Part shown: positions 26,239-35,492 of the stretch, piece by piece
How the letters are laid out: each line of letters begins with the position of its first letter
Numbering within the stretch: the stretch's first letter is position 1
Assembly (NCBI GenBank): GCA_965214055.1
Contig: OZ243931.1
Location: 434,001 to 498,000 of the forward strand
Reading direction: 5' to 3'
Origin: WTGA01 sp965214055
Lineage (GTDB): Bacteria > Pseudomonadota > Gammaproteobacteria > Arenicellales > Poriferihabitantaceae
Length of the DNA: 64,000 nucleotides
Program-made: the position numbers and the translations under genes
Notes under the pieces: model-generated
The model's input: the letters and a program-made list of their open reading frames with translations, nothing else
Told to the model about the DNA's origin: nothing
Databases searched by the model: none

Positions 26239-26326
26239 GACCTGTGCAATGCAATCACTCCATATCCACTCCAGTGTACCTGAGCAACATGCCCAAGTCC
26301 CGCAAAGCGAATCCGGGGATTCAATA

Positions 26327-26851
26327 TCAATATAATAACTCGACGCGCCTGTTCAGGTTCCATGCATCTTCATCGCTGCCGAGTAACGCTGGCCGCTCTT
26401 CCCCGTAGGAAATGATTTGAACACGGCTTGAACTGACCCCCAGCGCCTCCAGCAGGTTTGCGACAGATTTCGCGCGCTCTTCACCCAGGGCAAGATTATA
26501 TTCACGAGTTCCACGCTCGTCTGCATGGCCTTCAAGAATAATGTTAACTCCAGGGGATTCCGCGAGATGTGCTGCGTGAGCATGGACAATCCCCTCACTT
26601 TCAGGGGTCAGCAGGCTACTGTCATAATCAAAATAGATGATGCGCTGGCTCAACACGTCCGCAGAACCATCGTCCAGCCCGGAACCACTGCCTGATTCCT
26701 CTTCATCAAGACCGCTTGAACTGACTCCCACCGTCCCCTCTACCGGCTCAACAACAACCTCGCCTGCATCATCATTCGGTTTGCTCCCTGCACAGGCAGC
26801 GATGACAAAACCGGTCACCAGGATAATCAGTAATTTATAAGCTTTTAACAT
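26327..26851 (-). CDS. pal: peptidoglycan-associated lipoprotein Pal
   Basis: The 174-residue protein has a lipoprotein signal ending VIAAC (Cys20 would be lipidated), a Ser/Gly/Glu-rich linker, and an OmpA-like peptidoglycan-binding domain with FDYDSS, the EGHADERGTREYNLALGEER motif and RVQIISYGEERP. It anchors the outer membrane to peptidoglycan and works with TolB. Position 11 bases after tolB and before cpoB is standard. Length is typical. Confidence 0.96.
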   Translation of the reverse strand: MLKAYKLLIILVTGFVIAACAGSKPNDDAGEVVVEPVEGTVGVSSSGLDEEESGSGSGLDDGSADVLSQRIIYFDYDSSLLTPESEGIVHAHAAHLAESPGVNIILEGHADERGTREYNLALGEERAKSVANLLEALGVSSSRVQIISYGEERPALLGSDEDAWNLNRRVELLY

Positions 26852-26862
26852 ATCAGCATCCT

Positions 26863-28206
26863 CTACAATTTACGGTTGAATGGTTGCCAGGCGGGCTCAC
26901 GTACCGAACCGCCCTGGAATTTTAAGGTTTTTTGTACTTGCCCATCAATGGAAACCGTCGCAAGTATCTTGCGGCCGCTTTTTTGCGTTGCATACATAAT
27001 CATGTCTCCATTGGGTGCAAATGATGGGGATTCATCCAGTTGCGACGAGGTCAAAATCCGGATTGTACGATCCTGGGTTGAGTATATCCCAACTCTGTAC
27101 CCATTGCCCTGATTGGTAATGAGAACAATGGACCGTCCATCGGGTGAAAACGAAGCATCCGCATTATACTTTCCATTGAAGGTCAATCTTTGTGCAGGTC
27201 CCCCCGAGGCAGGAATTTGATAAAGCTGGGGTACACCGGAACGACCGGAAGTAAAAACAATGCTTTCTCCATCCGGGGACCAGGCCGGTTCCGTATCGAT
27301 GGCAGTATTTCGGGTCAATCTGCGCAGGGCGGAGGTCCCCACATCAAAAATGTATACTTCAGGATTCCCGTCTCTTGACAATGTCAGTGCCAGCTTTTTG
27401 CCGTCCGGGGACCAGGCCGGTGCGCTGTTGAGTCCGTCGAACCCGGCAATGTTTGATCTTTTCCCGCTCCATATCTCCTGCAGAAAGATCATCGATCTGT
27501 CTTTTTCAAAGGAAACATAGGCAAGCCAGTTCCCATCCGGGGACCAGGCAGGGGACAGGATTGGCTGGCTCGATTCCAGAACGGTTCTGGGGTTCCATCC
27601 ATCTGATTCCGCAATCTGGAGGAAATACCGTTTGCTTGCCGGTTCACCCTGTACCTTGACCTCGGCAACCTTGACATAGGCAATTCTGGTCTCGAACGCA
27701 CCCTCTATTCCGGTCAATTTCTTGTGGATAATATCGCTGATCCGATGAGAAGCCTTCCTGATCTGTTTTTTCTGTACAGTAAATTTGTCGCCCGCCAGCT
27801 GGGTTCCCCTGAAAACATCGATCAACCGAAACCGTATCTCATACTGGTTGTTTCCGATATCGAAGACCTTGCCCACCACCAGCGCTTCCGATTTTATCAG
27901 TCGCCAGTCTTTAAACCTGACGGATTCAAGATCGCTTGGGGTGCTGAGAAAGGCCTCCCTGGGGATCAATTCGAATCGACCGCTCAAACCCAGGTCAGAC
28001 TCAATAATATCTGCCGGCTGGTGCTCTTCAGGATGAACACCAAGAAACTTAAACGGCACAATGGCAATGGGAATACCTGCCTTGGTGCCTTTTTTTACTT
28101 CGATGGTCACCACAGACAGGACCGGCAAGGAGTAGCCAAGCAATATCGGAACCAATATCGCCAGAAGGCCGGTGCGAAACACCCGTTTTTTTTCCCGATT
28201 AATCAT
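26863..28206 (-). CDS. tolB: Tol-Pal system beta-propeller protein TolB
   Basis: From the ATG at 28206 the protein has 447 residues: a basic N-terminus and signal sequence (KKRVFRTGLLAILVPILLG), an alpha/beta N-terminal domain, then a six-bladed beta-propeller recognisable from repeated SPDG motifs (PAWSPDGNWLAYVS, PAWSPDGKKLALTL, PAWSPDGESIVFTS, SFSPDGRSIVLIT). The start overlaps the tolA stop by eight bases, so translation is probably coupled; longer upstream starts would run inside tolA. TolB is periplasmic and links Pal with TolA. Confidence 0.95.
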   Translation of the reverse strand: MINREKKRVFRTGLLAILVPILLGYSLPVLSVVTIEVKKGTKAGIPIAIVPFKFLGVHPEEHQPADIIESDLGLSGRFELIPREAFLSTPSDLESVRFKDWRLIKSEALVVGKVFDIGNNQYEIRFRLIDVFRGTQLAGDKFTVQKKQIRKASHRISDIIHKKLTGIEGAFETRIAYVKVAEVKVQGEPASKRYFLQIAESDGWNPRTVLESSQPILSPAWSPDGNWLAYVSFEKDRSMIFLQEIWSGKRSNIAGFDGLNSAPAWSPDGKKLALTLSRDGNPEVYIFDVGTSALRRLTRNTAIDTEPAWSPDGESIVFTSGRSGVPQLYQIPASGGPAQRLTFNGKYNADASFSPDGRSIVLITNQGNGYRVGIYSTQDRTIRILTSSQLDESPSFAPNGDMIMYATQKSGRKILATVSIDGQVQKTLKFQGGSVREPAWQPFNRKL

Positions 28207-29155
28207 CCGGTGCAAATTTAATGTTGAATTCTTTGATAAATTCATAATATTCCGGGTTCGATGGAAACGGAAGTGGGGAAGCTTTCTTGATTGCAATTTC
28301 TCCAGATTCATCGAATGCCCGATCCCCACTGCTTTTTACCACATCTGCCGAGATCACATCACCATTTCGTGCAACTTGTACCCGTATCAGCGCAACTCGC
28401 CCCGGGCTGCTGTTCCATGGGCGACGCCAGTTATTTTCCGCTGCCGCCGCAATTCTATCCACCAGCGCAGCCAGTGCATTTTCCGCCTCATTCCGGGTTC
28501 GTGTTCTGGCCAGTTGCTCTTGAAGTTCTTTTTCCCGCTTGCGTTGTTCTTCCTCTTCCTCGGCCTTCTTCCTCTCTTCCTCCCTGCGCTCGGCTTCCAG
28601 TGCCTCCTGCCGCCTGCGCTCCTCTTCCTCGGCCTTCTTTCTCTCTTCCTCCCTGCGCTCGGCCTCCAGTGCCTCCTGCCGCCTGCGCTCTTCTTCCTCG
28701 GCCTTCTTCTTCTCTTCCTCCCTGCGTTCGGCTTCCAGCGCCTCCTGCCGCCTGCGCTCCTCTTCCTCGGCCTTCTTTCTCTCTTCCTCCCTGCGCTCGG
28801 CCTCCAGCGCCTCCTGCCGCTTGCGCTCCTCTTCCTCGGCCTTCTTTCTCTCTTCCTCCCTGCGCTTGGCCTCCAGTGCTTCCAGCCGCTTGCGCTCTTC
28901 TTCCTGGACCTTCTCTAGCTCTTCCTGATCATTGGCAGGGAGAGATTCTTCAATTTCCTTTTCCTGCAGGTTGACCACTTCCTCCTCGGATATTACCTGT
29001 GCCTGGATTGGTTCCATCTGGCCATGTTCCGGTGTTTTTGCTGAAAACGGCCACCAGAAACCGGCCAGAACCGCCGCCAGTAAAATGCCGTGAACAATAA
29101 GGGTAAATAGTGCGGATTTGGAAACTTGTACGAACTGTTGAATGCGTTGTTTCAT
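28199..29155 (-). CDS. tolA: Tol-Pal system protein TolA with a repetitive helical domain
   Basis: The 318-residue protein has one N-terminal membrane helix (ALFTLIVHGILLAAVLAGFW), a long charged helix dominated by five near-identical 23-residue repeats (EALEAERREEERKKAEEEER and three more residues) at about residues 92-206, and a C-terminal domain with NWRRPWNSSPGRVALIRVQVA and SGDRAFDESGEIAI, which contacts TolB/Pal. The family is energised by the TolQR proton channel and spans the periplasm. It lies between tolR (11 bases upstream) and tolB. The repeats could vary in number by slippage. Confidence 0.95.
   Translation of the reverse strand: MKQRIQQFVQVSKSALFTLIVHGILLAAVLAGFWWPFSAKTPEHGQMEPIQAQVISEEEVVNLQEKEIEESLPANDQEELEKVQEEERKRLEALEAKRREEERKKAEEEERKRQEALEAERREEERKKAEEEERRRQEALEAERREEEKKKAEEEERRRQEALEAERREEERKKAEEEERRRQEALEAERREEERKKAEEEEEQRKREKELQEQLARTRTRNEAENALAALVDRIAAAAENNWRRPWNSSPGRVALIRVQVARNGDVISADVVKSSGDRAFDESGEIAIKKASPLPFPSNPEYYEFIKEFNIKFAPDD
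28538..28882. repeat. 69-bp tandem repeats in tolA
   Basis: Five consecutive in-frame 69-bp units encode the 23-residue helical repeat of TolA. Units differ at only a few bases, mostly silent or Lys/Arg exchanges, so they have recently expanded or been homogenised. Confidence 0.9.
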
Positions 29156-29166
29156 TCACCCTTTAG

Positions 29167-29592
29167 TCAGGAATCCGATGGCTCAGTGACCAATCCTACG
29201 GATTCGACACCAGCGCTTTGCAACAACACCATTGCCCTCACTACAAACGCATAATCTGCAGCACTGTCCCCTCTGACCAGAAACAGCAAATCCGGGTTTC
29301 GCTGTAATGCCGCTTTGGCGGCCAACCCGATTTCCCGGTCTGAGGGAATGGCTTCCTCGTTATCATTGAGATAGTAATTGCCGTCTGCATCCACGGTAAC
29401 GACAAACGGTTCTTCTTCCTGGTTCGGAATGGGGTTGGCCACCGCCTTGGGCAACTCAACGGTTACACCGGTACTTAACAGGGAAGCCGTCACCATGAAT
29501 ATGATCAGCAAAACAAGCATGACATCGATATATGGCACGACGTTGATTTCTGCCATCAACCGTTTCTTACGTCCGTACTGGGTCTGCCTCAT
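29167..29592 (-). CDS. tolR: Tol-Pal system protein TolR
   Basis: The 141-residue ExbD/TolR-family protein has a short cytoplasmic N-terminus (MRQTQYGRKKRLMAEINVVP), one membrane helix with the conserved proton-carrying Asp in NVVPYIDVMLVLLIIFMV, and a periplasmic domain. It pairs with TolQ to harvest the proton gradient for TolA. It follows tolQ by two bases, the usual order. Confidence 0.96.
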   Translation of the reverse strand: MRQTQYGRKKRLMAEINVVPYIDVMLVLLIIFMVTASLLSTGVTVELPKAVANPIPNQEEEPFVVTVDADGNYYLNDNEEAIPSDREIGLAAKAALQRNPDLLFLVRGDSAADYAFVVRAMVLLQSAGVESVGLVTEPSDS

Positions 29593-29594
29593 GG

Positions 29595-30290
29595 TTAACG
29601 CCCACCCAGATTCTGACGATTGACAATGCTGAGGAACTCTTCCATGAAGATTTCGTAGCGGCTGATCAGTCGTTCAGTCGTGCTCGCAAACTTGTTGTAT
29701 GCAATCACTGCAGGAATGGCCGCAAACAGGCCCATTGCCGTGGCAATCAGGGCTTCGGCGATTCCCGGCGCCACGGTGGCAATGGTTACCTGCTGCATCG
29801 CACCGAGGGACTGGAATGAGTTCATAATCCCCCACACGGTCCCAAAAAGACCTACATAAGGACTGGTTGAACCCACCGTGGCCAGAAATGGCAGGTTGGA
29901 TTCGATCAATCCGATCTCTCTGCTCAATGCCACCCGCATGGACCGGTGAACCCCGTTCACCATATCCGAGCGATGAACATTCTGTTGCTTTGCAAGACGG
30001 TTGAACTCCCGATATCCGGCAAGAAAGATATTTGCAATTCCCTCGGGGTTGTCCTTTCCGCCCCATTCCATATAAATCTTGCGCATTTCGCCCCCGGACC
30101 AGAACTGCTCCTCGAACTGGTCGGCAATTTTTTTCCAGCGCTTGTAGGCCGTGCGTTTCCGGTCAATCATGTACCACGATATTACTGAAGCCAGCAGCAA
30201 CATCAGCATGACCAGCTGAACCGGAATGCTGGCATTGATGACGAGGTCCAGAACCGAATGACTTTGGGGGAGGTTGTTTTCGATAGCCAC
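29595..30290 (-). CDS. tolQ: Tol-Pal system protein TolQ
   Basis: The 231-residue ExbB/TolQ-family protein shows three membrane segments (about 19-39, 135-160 and 170-195) and the conserved motifs NLPFLATVGSTSPYVGLFGTVWG and GIAEALIATAMGLFAAIPAVIAYN. It forms the pentameric proton channel with TolR in the inner membrane. It opens the tolQRAB-pal-cpoB operon; the thioesterase gene ybgC, often first in this operon, is not present upstream here. Confidence 0.96.
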   Translation of the reverse strand: MAIENNLPQSHSVLDLVINASIPVQLVMLMLLLASVISWYMIDRKRTAYKRWKKIADQFEEQFWSGGEMRKIYMEWGGKDNPEGIANIFLAGYREFNRLAKQQNVHRSDMVNGVHRSMRVALSREIGLIESNLPFLATVGSTSPYVGLFGTVWGIMNSFQSLGAMQQVTIATVAPGIAEALIATAMGLFAAIPAVIAYNKFASTTERLISRYEIFMEEFLSIVNRQNLGGR

Positions 30291-30614
30291 TATAGTTTTG
30301 TCATGGGTAACGGGTTTGTGTTGTACGATTGCTGCCTGCTTTCGCCTTCAACTTGCGCGAGGTCTTTGAGACCGGTTGTCCAGGCCAGGGATTTCATTGT
30401 TGACGAGGCTGTCACGGACGATCACCCGTAACGGGTATGCTTTCGGTTGATGTGCGGGTACAGGGGCACCGAAGGATGGTACGAAGAGGTCTGGATTGGT
30501 GGAATCATAGGATGATGACCGGACAATTGCAAGAACCCATCCAATGATGATCGCCAATGATAGCCGGATTGGAAGCAAAATATGTCGACGATTTCATCCT
30601 GCTCCCAAAGACGG
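30291..30614. other. intergenic region between ruvB and tolQ
   Basis: In these 324 bases I see no credible gene. The only open minus-strand frame (TTG start near 30578) lacks a ribosome site and any family resemblance. The promoter of the tol-pal operon is expected here, but no clear -35/-10 pair could be assigned. Confidence 0.5.
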
Positions 30615-31667
30615 CTATCGATTTCGAAACAGGTCCTGCTGCCGATTGGTCTCCTCGGAAGGAATTGGCATTCCCAGATGTTCCCAGGCTGTTTTCATGG
30701 CCACACGCCCGCGGGCGGTTCGCATCATGTAACCCTGCTGGATCAAATAGGGCTCAATGATGTCTTCAACGGTGCCCCGTTCCTCGCCGATGGCCGCGGC
30801 AATACTGTCGATGCCCACAGGCCCCCCGTCAAATTTCTCAATGATGGCCAGAAGGAAACTGCGATCAAGCCGGTCAAGTCCAAAAGTATCCACTTCCAGC
30901 ATGTCCAGGGCGGCGTTGGCCATTCCTTCGGTCAGTTTTCCATCACTTTTGACTTCCACGTAGTCACGCACCCGCCGCAACAGGCGATTGGCAATGCGAG
31001 GGGTCCCCCTTGAACGCGTGGCAATGGCACGGACCCCCTCGATTTTGTAATCGATATTCAATATCTTCGCCGACCGTTCCACAATTTTCGAGAGCTCACC
31101 GGTAGTATAAAACTGCAAACGTTGTACAATGCCAAACCGGTCCCGCAACGGAGAAGTCAGCAGTCCGGCCCGGGTGGTTGCGCCAACCAGGGTAAACGGC
31201 GGCAAATTGAGTTTTATCGAACGTGCTGCCGGCCCTTCGCCAATCATGATATCCAGGTAAAAGTCTTCCAGGGCGGGATACAGGATTTCCTCAATCGCCG
31301 GGCTCAACCGATGAATCTCATCGATAAACAACACATCCCCGGATTCGAGATTCGTCAGAATCGCGGCCAGATCCCCCGCTTTTTCAAGAACCGGTCCCGA
31401 AGTCTGACGTAGTTTGGCACCCATTTCCTGCCCCAGAATATGGGCAATCGTGGTTTTTCCGAGACCCGGGGGACCAAAAATCAACACGTGATCCAATGCT
31501 TCGTTTCGTTGTCTGGCAGCCTGAATAAAGATGCCCAGCTGCTCTTTGGTGCTGGCCTGGCCAATAAACTCCTTCAGCCTGCTCGGACGCAGACTGCGTT
31601 CAAACATCTGTTCCTGGGGAGAATCCCGCAGGTTGTCCGGGGACAACAGTGGATTGGATTCACTCAT
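30615..31667 (-). CDS. ruvB: Holliday junction branch migration helicase RuvB
   Basis: The 350-residue AAA+ motor has Walker A GPPGLGKTTIAHILG, Walker B LFIDEIHRL, sensor 1 LVGATTRAG and the C-terminal winged helix with RTARGRVAM. It drives branch migration of Holliday junctions as a hexamer bound to RuvA. Its ATG overlaps the ruvA stop by four bases (ATGA), and the operon order is ruvC-ruvA-ruvB. Confidence 0.98.
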   Translation of the reverse strand: MSESNPLLSPDNLRDSPQEQMFERSLRPSRLKEFIGQASTKEQLGIFIQAARQRNEALDHVLIFGPPGLGKTTIAHILGQEMGAKLRQTSGPVLEKAGDLAAILTNLESGDVLFIDEIHRLSPAIEEILYPALEDFYLDIMIGEGPAARSIKLNLPPFTLVGATTRAGLLTSPLRDRFGIVQRLQFYTTGELSKIVERSAKILNIDYKIEGVRAIATRSRGTPRIANRLLRRVRDYVEVKSDGKLTEGMANAALDMLEVDTFGLDRLDRSFLLAIIEKFDGGPVGIDSIAAAIGEERGTVEDIIEPYLIQQGYMMRTARGRVAMKTAWEHLGMPIPSEETNRQQDLFRNR

Positions 31668-32266
31668 CGAACCGTTAAGTACTGTAGTGCATTGCGAATT
31701 AAATCATCCCGCTTGTCACTTTTATCCTTGACCGCTCTCACCGCCTTACCGGCTTCAGCAGATCGGTACCCCAGCGCGATCAAGGCACCAATCGCATCCT
31801 GTACCGGGCTGTCGGGAATTGTCCGGGTGCCTGGAGCGTCCGATGGCGCCCCCTGGGAAGTTGGCAAATCAACCCGGTCCCGCAAATCAATAATCATCCG
31901 TTCTGCGGTTTTTCTGCCGATTCCGGGTACCTTGACCAGGGTTGAGAAATCATCACTGTAGATACAGTGAAGAAAATCCTGAGGATTCAACGTCGATAGT
32001 ATCGCAAGTGCCACCTTGGGGCCAACGCCGTTTACTTTCAAAAGATGCCTGAATAAATCTTTTTGGCCCTGATCGGTAAACCCATATAACAGCTGGGCAT
32101 CTTCACGCACCACCTGGTGCACAAACAGCGAGATTTCCTGCCCTTCATCGGGCAATTCATAGAATACCGGCATTGGGGATTCCAACTCATACCCCACACC
32201 GTTCACATCCACCAGGAGGATTGGCGGTTGCTTGTGTAACAGTTTTCCCCGGATAAAGCCGATCAT
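31664..32266 (-). CDS. ruvA: Holliday junction recognition protein RuvA
   Basis: From the ATG at 32266 the protein has 200 residues and begins MIGFIRGKLLHKQPPILLVD, the normal RuvA start. Domain I is the OB fold, domain II has helix-hairpin-helix motifs (LKVNGVGPKVALAILS and VPGIGRKTAERMIIDLRD), and domain III (about 150-200) contacts RuvB. A longer upstream frame overlaps ruvC and is rejected. It overlaps both neighbours by four bases. Confidence 0.97.
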   Translation of the reverse strand: MIGFIRGKLLHKQPPILLVDVNGVGYELESPMPVFYELPDEGQEISLFVHQVVREDAQLLYGFTDQGQKDLFRHLLKVNGVGPKVALAILSTLNPQDFLHCIYSDDFSTLVKVPGIGRKTAERMIIDLRDRVDLPTSQGAPSDAPGTRTIPDSPVQDAIGALIALGYRSAEAGKAVRAVKDKSDKRDDLIRNALQYLTVR

Positions 32267-32754
32267 CCCGCGAACTCCAGCTTTCGTTTCACCTGAATCG
32301 TGTGTATGTGGCAAATCGCGCAGGCCAGGGCATCCGCTTCATCGGTGGCTGGGGTCACCGTCAACCCCAATATCGCCCGCACCATGTGCTGGGTCTGTTC
32401 TTTTTTGGCATTGCCGGACCCCACCACCGCTCTTTTTATCTGCAGTGCGCTGTATTCCCATACTTCCCGGCCCGCATTAATCGCGGAACAGATTGCACTT
32501 CCCCGGGCATGGCCCAATACCAGGGCAGACTTCGCATTGCTGGCAACAAACACCTGCTCCACCGCCACGGAGTCCGGCTGTGTCTCGTCGATGATTCCAG
32601 ACACCCCCTGGTAAATCATCCCCAGCCTTTCGGGTAATGGAAGATTGCCCATCCTCACCCGGCGGTATTTCACACAGCGAAGGCTGCCATCCTCCGCTTC
32701 CACCACACCCAGGCCGGTAATTCGGGAACCCGGATCAATTCCCAGGATGCGCAT
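32263..32754 (-). CDS. ruvC: Holliday junction resolvase RuvC
   Basis: The 163-residue nuclease begins MRILGIDPGSRITG and has the four catalytic acidic residues in the expected places: Asp in GIDPGS, Glu in SVAVEQVFV, and two Asp in the TDEADALACA region. It cuts Holliday junctions symmetrically. The ATG at 32754 overlaps the yebC stop (TGATG), and the end overlaps ruvA. Confidence 0.97.
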   Translation of the reverse strand: MRILGIDPGSRITGLGVVEAEDGSLRCVKYRRVRMGNLPLPERLGMIYQGVSGIIDETQPDSVAVEQVFVASNAKSALVLGHARGSAICSAINAGREVWEYSALQIKRAVVGSGNAKKEQTQHMVRAILGLTVTPATDEADALACAICHIHTIQVKRKLEFAG

Positions 32755-33482
32755 CAACCGACCTCCACAAAATTTGCGTTGGTAAACACATCCTGAACAT
32801 CATCCAGATCCTCAAGAAAATCAATCAGTTGATTCACTTTCTCCGCCTCTTCTCCACCCACATCGGTCTCCATGATGGGCCGCTGGATAATTCCGGAAAT
32901 CTCGGGCCTGAAACCGGCTTCCTTCATCGCCTGCTGCACCGCATGGAAATTTTCGGCCGGGGTCACCACTTCAATCATGCCTTCCTCGCTTTCAACGTCC
33001 TCGGCGCCGGATTCCAGTGCGATTTCAATAATTTCCTCTTCATCTTCGTCATTGGAAAATACCAGGGACCCAATGGTATTGAATTGATACAAAACCGAAC
33101 CATCCGTGCCCAGGTTTCCCCCATGCTTGGCAAAGGCATGCCGTACTTCGCTCACTGTCCTGTTCCTGTTGTCCGTTGCGCACTCGACGATTATCGCCAC
33201 GCCATGGGGACCATACCCTTCATAACGGATTTCAAGCAGATCATCCCCTCCAAGCGCCCCGGTTCCGCGTTTTACCGCCCGTTCAATGGTGTCCTTGGTC
33301 ATGTTCGCAGCCAGTGCCTTGTCGATTGCGCTGCGCAGCCTGGGATTGGAGTCCGGGTCCCCCCCGCCCAATTTTGCTGAAACACTGATTTCCTTGATCA
33401 GCTTGGTGAACGCCTTTCCTCTCTTGGCATCCTGGGCCGCCTTGCGGAACTTGATGTTTGCCCACTTGCTATGCCCGGCCAT
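32754..33482 (-). CDS. yebC: YebC/PmpR-family transcription/translation factor
   Basis: From the ATG at 33482 the 242-residue protein begins MAGHSKWANIKFRKAAQDAK, the hallmark of YebC. It also has the IKEISVSAKLGGGDPDSNPR and YEGYGPHGVAIIVECATDNR motifs. YebC proteins have been described as transcription regulators and, recently, as factors helping ribosomes through proline stretches. It sits between aspS and ruvC, the common gammaproteobacterial order. The 203-base gap to aspS holds no other gene. Confidence 0.96.
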   Translation of the reverse strand: MAGHSKWANIKFRKAAQDAKRGKAFTKLIKEISVSAKLGGGDPDSNPRLRSAIDKALAANMTKDTIERAVKRGTGALGGDDLLEIRYEGYGPHGVAIIVECATDNRNRTVSEVRHAFAKHGGNLGTDGSVLYQFNTIGSLVFSNDEDEEEIIEIALESGAEDVESEEGMIEVVTPAENFHAVQQAMKEAGFRPEISGIIQRPIMETDVGGEEAEKVNQLIDFLEDLDDVQDVFTNANFVEVG

Positions 33483-33685
33483 GTCGTCTCCCCAAACCGG
33501 TTGTGCAATGCATGTTGAGGGTCCAGGACAATCCGGTGGCACGGTCCGGACCAGGGCCCTTGCAGGCCCAAGGAGTGGAATTGCCCATTCTGATGACATT
33601 CACGCTGATCACATTGGCGGGAAGTGTCGAATCATTCATGGGACGGGGCACTGTTTTTATATCGGTGAAACGCACATTGAGCGGA

Positions 33686-35458
33686 CTATCGCCATTGCTT
33701 TTTTCGCTGCAATCCGAGGTCCCGGAGTTGCCGGTCGCCTACCTGGTTCGGCGCCTCGGTCAGCAGGCAGGATGCTTTCTGGGTTTTTGGAAAAGCGATG
33801 ACATCACGAATGGACTCCACATCGCACATCATCGCTACCAGCCGATCAATCCCAAACGCAATCCCACCGTGGGGGGGAGCGCCGTATTTGAGCCCTTCCA
33901 GAAGAAACCCGAATTTTGTCCGGGCTTCTTCGGCATCGATACCCAGCACTTCCAGGATTTTCTCCTGCAGGACTGGATCATGAACACGAATGGAGCCCCC
34001 GCCAATTTCCGTGCCATTCAATACCATGTCATAGGCCCTGGAGAGCCCCTGCCCCGGGTCGGATTCCAGCCAGGCCTGATGGCCCGACCTGGGAGATGTA
34101 AAGGGATGATGCAGCGCCTGCCAGCGATGACCCGGTTCGTCCCACTCAACCAACGGAAAATCCACCACCCAAAGAGGCTTCCAGCCAGGATGAACGAGAT
34201 CCATGACTTTGGCGATCTCCAGCCTCAGTGCACCCAACGCATCATTCACCACCTCCGCCTTGTCCGCCCCGAACAATATCATGTCCCCGGTTTTTGCCCC
34301 GGTGCGCTCCAGGATACCCGACAATACCCCGTCGGGCAGGAATTTCAGAATCGGCGACTGCAGCCCCTCCCGACCCAGGGAAGCATCATTCACCTTGATA
34401 TAGGCCAGCCCCTTTGCCCCGTATTGACCGGCAAATTCGGTATATCGGTCGATCTGTGCCCGCGTCAGACGGTTTCCACCCGGCACGCACAGCCCGGCAA
34501 CCCGACTTTTTTTATCGTTTGCCGGGCCGGAAAAAACCTTGAATTCAACGTCTTTCACCAGGTCCGTCAATTCGGTCAGCTCCAGGTCGACCCGAAGATC
34601 CGGACGATCGGTTCCGTACCGTTCCAGGGCTTCATGGTAACGGATTCTCGGCAGGGGGTTCGGCAGCTCCACATTGATGACACTTTTGAAACAGTCCCGG
34701 ATCAACTGCTCCATCAGGTTCATGACATCTTCTTCCTCAACGAAAGACATTTCCACATCGAGCTGGGTAAACTCCGGCTGCCGGTCCGCACGCAGGTCCT
34801 CATCCCGAAAACACCGCGCTATTTGAAAATAGCGTTCGAAACCGGATACCATCAACAACTGCTTGAACAGCTGGGGAGACTGGGGAAGGGCAAAAAATTC
34901 ACCCGGATGGGTACGGCTGGGCACCAGATAGTCCCGGGCCCCCTCCGGGGTGGAACGTGTCAGCATCGGCGTTTCGATTTCGACAAACTCCCTTTGCTCC
35001 AAAAAATGGCGCAGGTTTGCAATGATGCGGTGTCGGGCACGGATGGTAGATTGCATCCCTGGCCTGCGCAGGTCCAGGAAACGGTATTTCAACCGGGTCG
35101 CCTCACCAATTTCTTCCTCGTCCATTTGAAACGGCAGCGGCTCCGACCGGTTGAGGAGCTTGATTTCTTCCGCCATCACCTCAATTTGCCCGGTGGCAAG
35201 TCCTTCATTCACCGTGCCTTCAGGACGAACGCGGACCCGGCCCCGGACCCACAGCACATACTCGTTGCGGGAACTGTCCGCAACCGAAAAGGCATCCGGA
35301 ATATCCGGGTCCGCCACCACCTGGACCCTGCCGGAACGATCCCGAAGATCGATGAAGATCACTCCCCCATGATCCCGTCTGTTCAGCACCCATCCGGCCA
35401 AACAGACAATGTGGTCAACATCAGACCGGCTGAGTTTTCCACAAAGATGGGTTCGCAT
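33686..35458 (-). CDS. aspS: aspartyl-tRNA synthetase
   Basis: The 590-residue protein is a bacterial-type AspRS: N-terminal OB anticodon-binding domain (LAGWVLNRRDHGGVIFIDLR), class II motif 2 (FRDEDLRADRQPEFTQLDVE), the bacterial insertion (GAD) domain in the middle, and motif 3 (GIAFGIDRLVAMM) near the C-terminus. It charges tRNA-Asp in the cytoplasm; which of the discriminating or non-discriminating types it is cannot be told. It lies between an FmdB-family gene and yebC. Confidence 0.98.
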   Translation of the reverse strand: MRTHLCGKLSRSDVDHIVCLAGWVLNRRDHGGVIFIDLRDRSGRVQVVADPDIPDAFSVADSSRNEYVLWVRGRVRVRPEGTVNEGLATGQIEVMAEEIKLLNRSEPLPFQMDEEEIGEATRLKYRFLDLRRPGMQSTIRARHRIIANLRHFLEQREFVEIETPMLTRSTPEGARDYLVPSRTHPGEFFALPQSPQLFKQLLMVSGFERYFQIARCFRDEDLRADRQPEFTQLDVEMSFVEEEDVMNLMEQLIRDCFKSVINVELPNPLPRIRYHEALERYGTDRPDLRVDLELTELTDLVKDVEFKVFSGPANDKKSRVAGLCVPGGNRLTRAQIDRYTEFAGQYGAKGLAYIKVNDASLGREGLQSPILKFLPDGVLSGILERTGAKTGDMILFGADKAEVVNDALGALRLEIAKVMDLVHPGWKPLWVVDFPLVEWDEPGHRWQALHHPFTSPRSGHQAWLESDPGQGLSRAYDMVLNGTEIGGGSIRVHDPVLQEKILEVLGIDAEEARTKFGFLLEGLKYGAPPHGGIAFGIDRLVAMMCDVESIRDVIAFPKTQKASCLLTEAPNQVGDRQLRDLGLQRKKQWR

Positions 35459-35492
35459 CTAATCAGCCCCAGGGAAAGGGTTCACTGCCATG

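Noticed and set aside
28172..28974. Pro/Ser/Leu-rich plus-strand frames across tolA
   Set aside because: They are the antisense of the Glu/Arg/Ala repeats of TolA.
30348..30578. Short minus-strand frame where ybgC might be expected
   Set aside because: Starts at a TTG with no ribosome site and shows no thioesterase motif.
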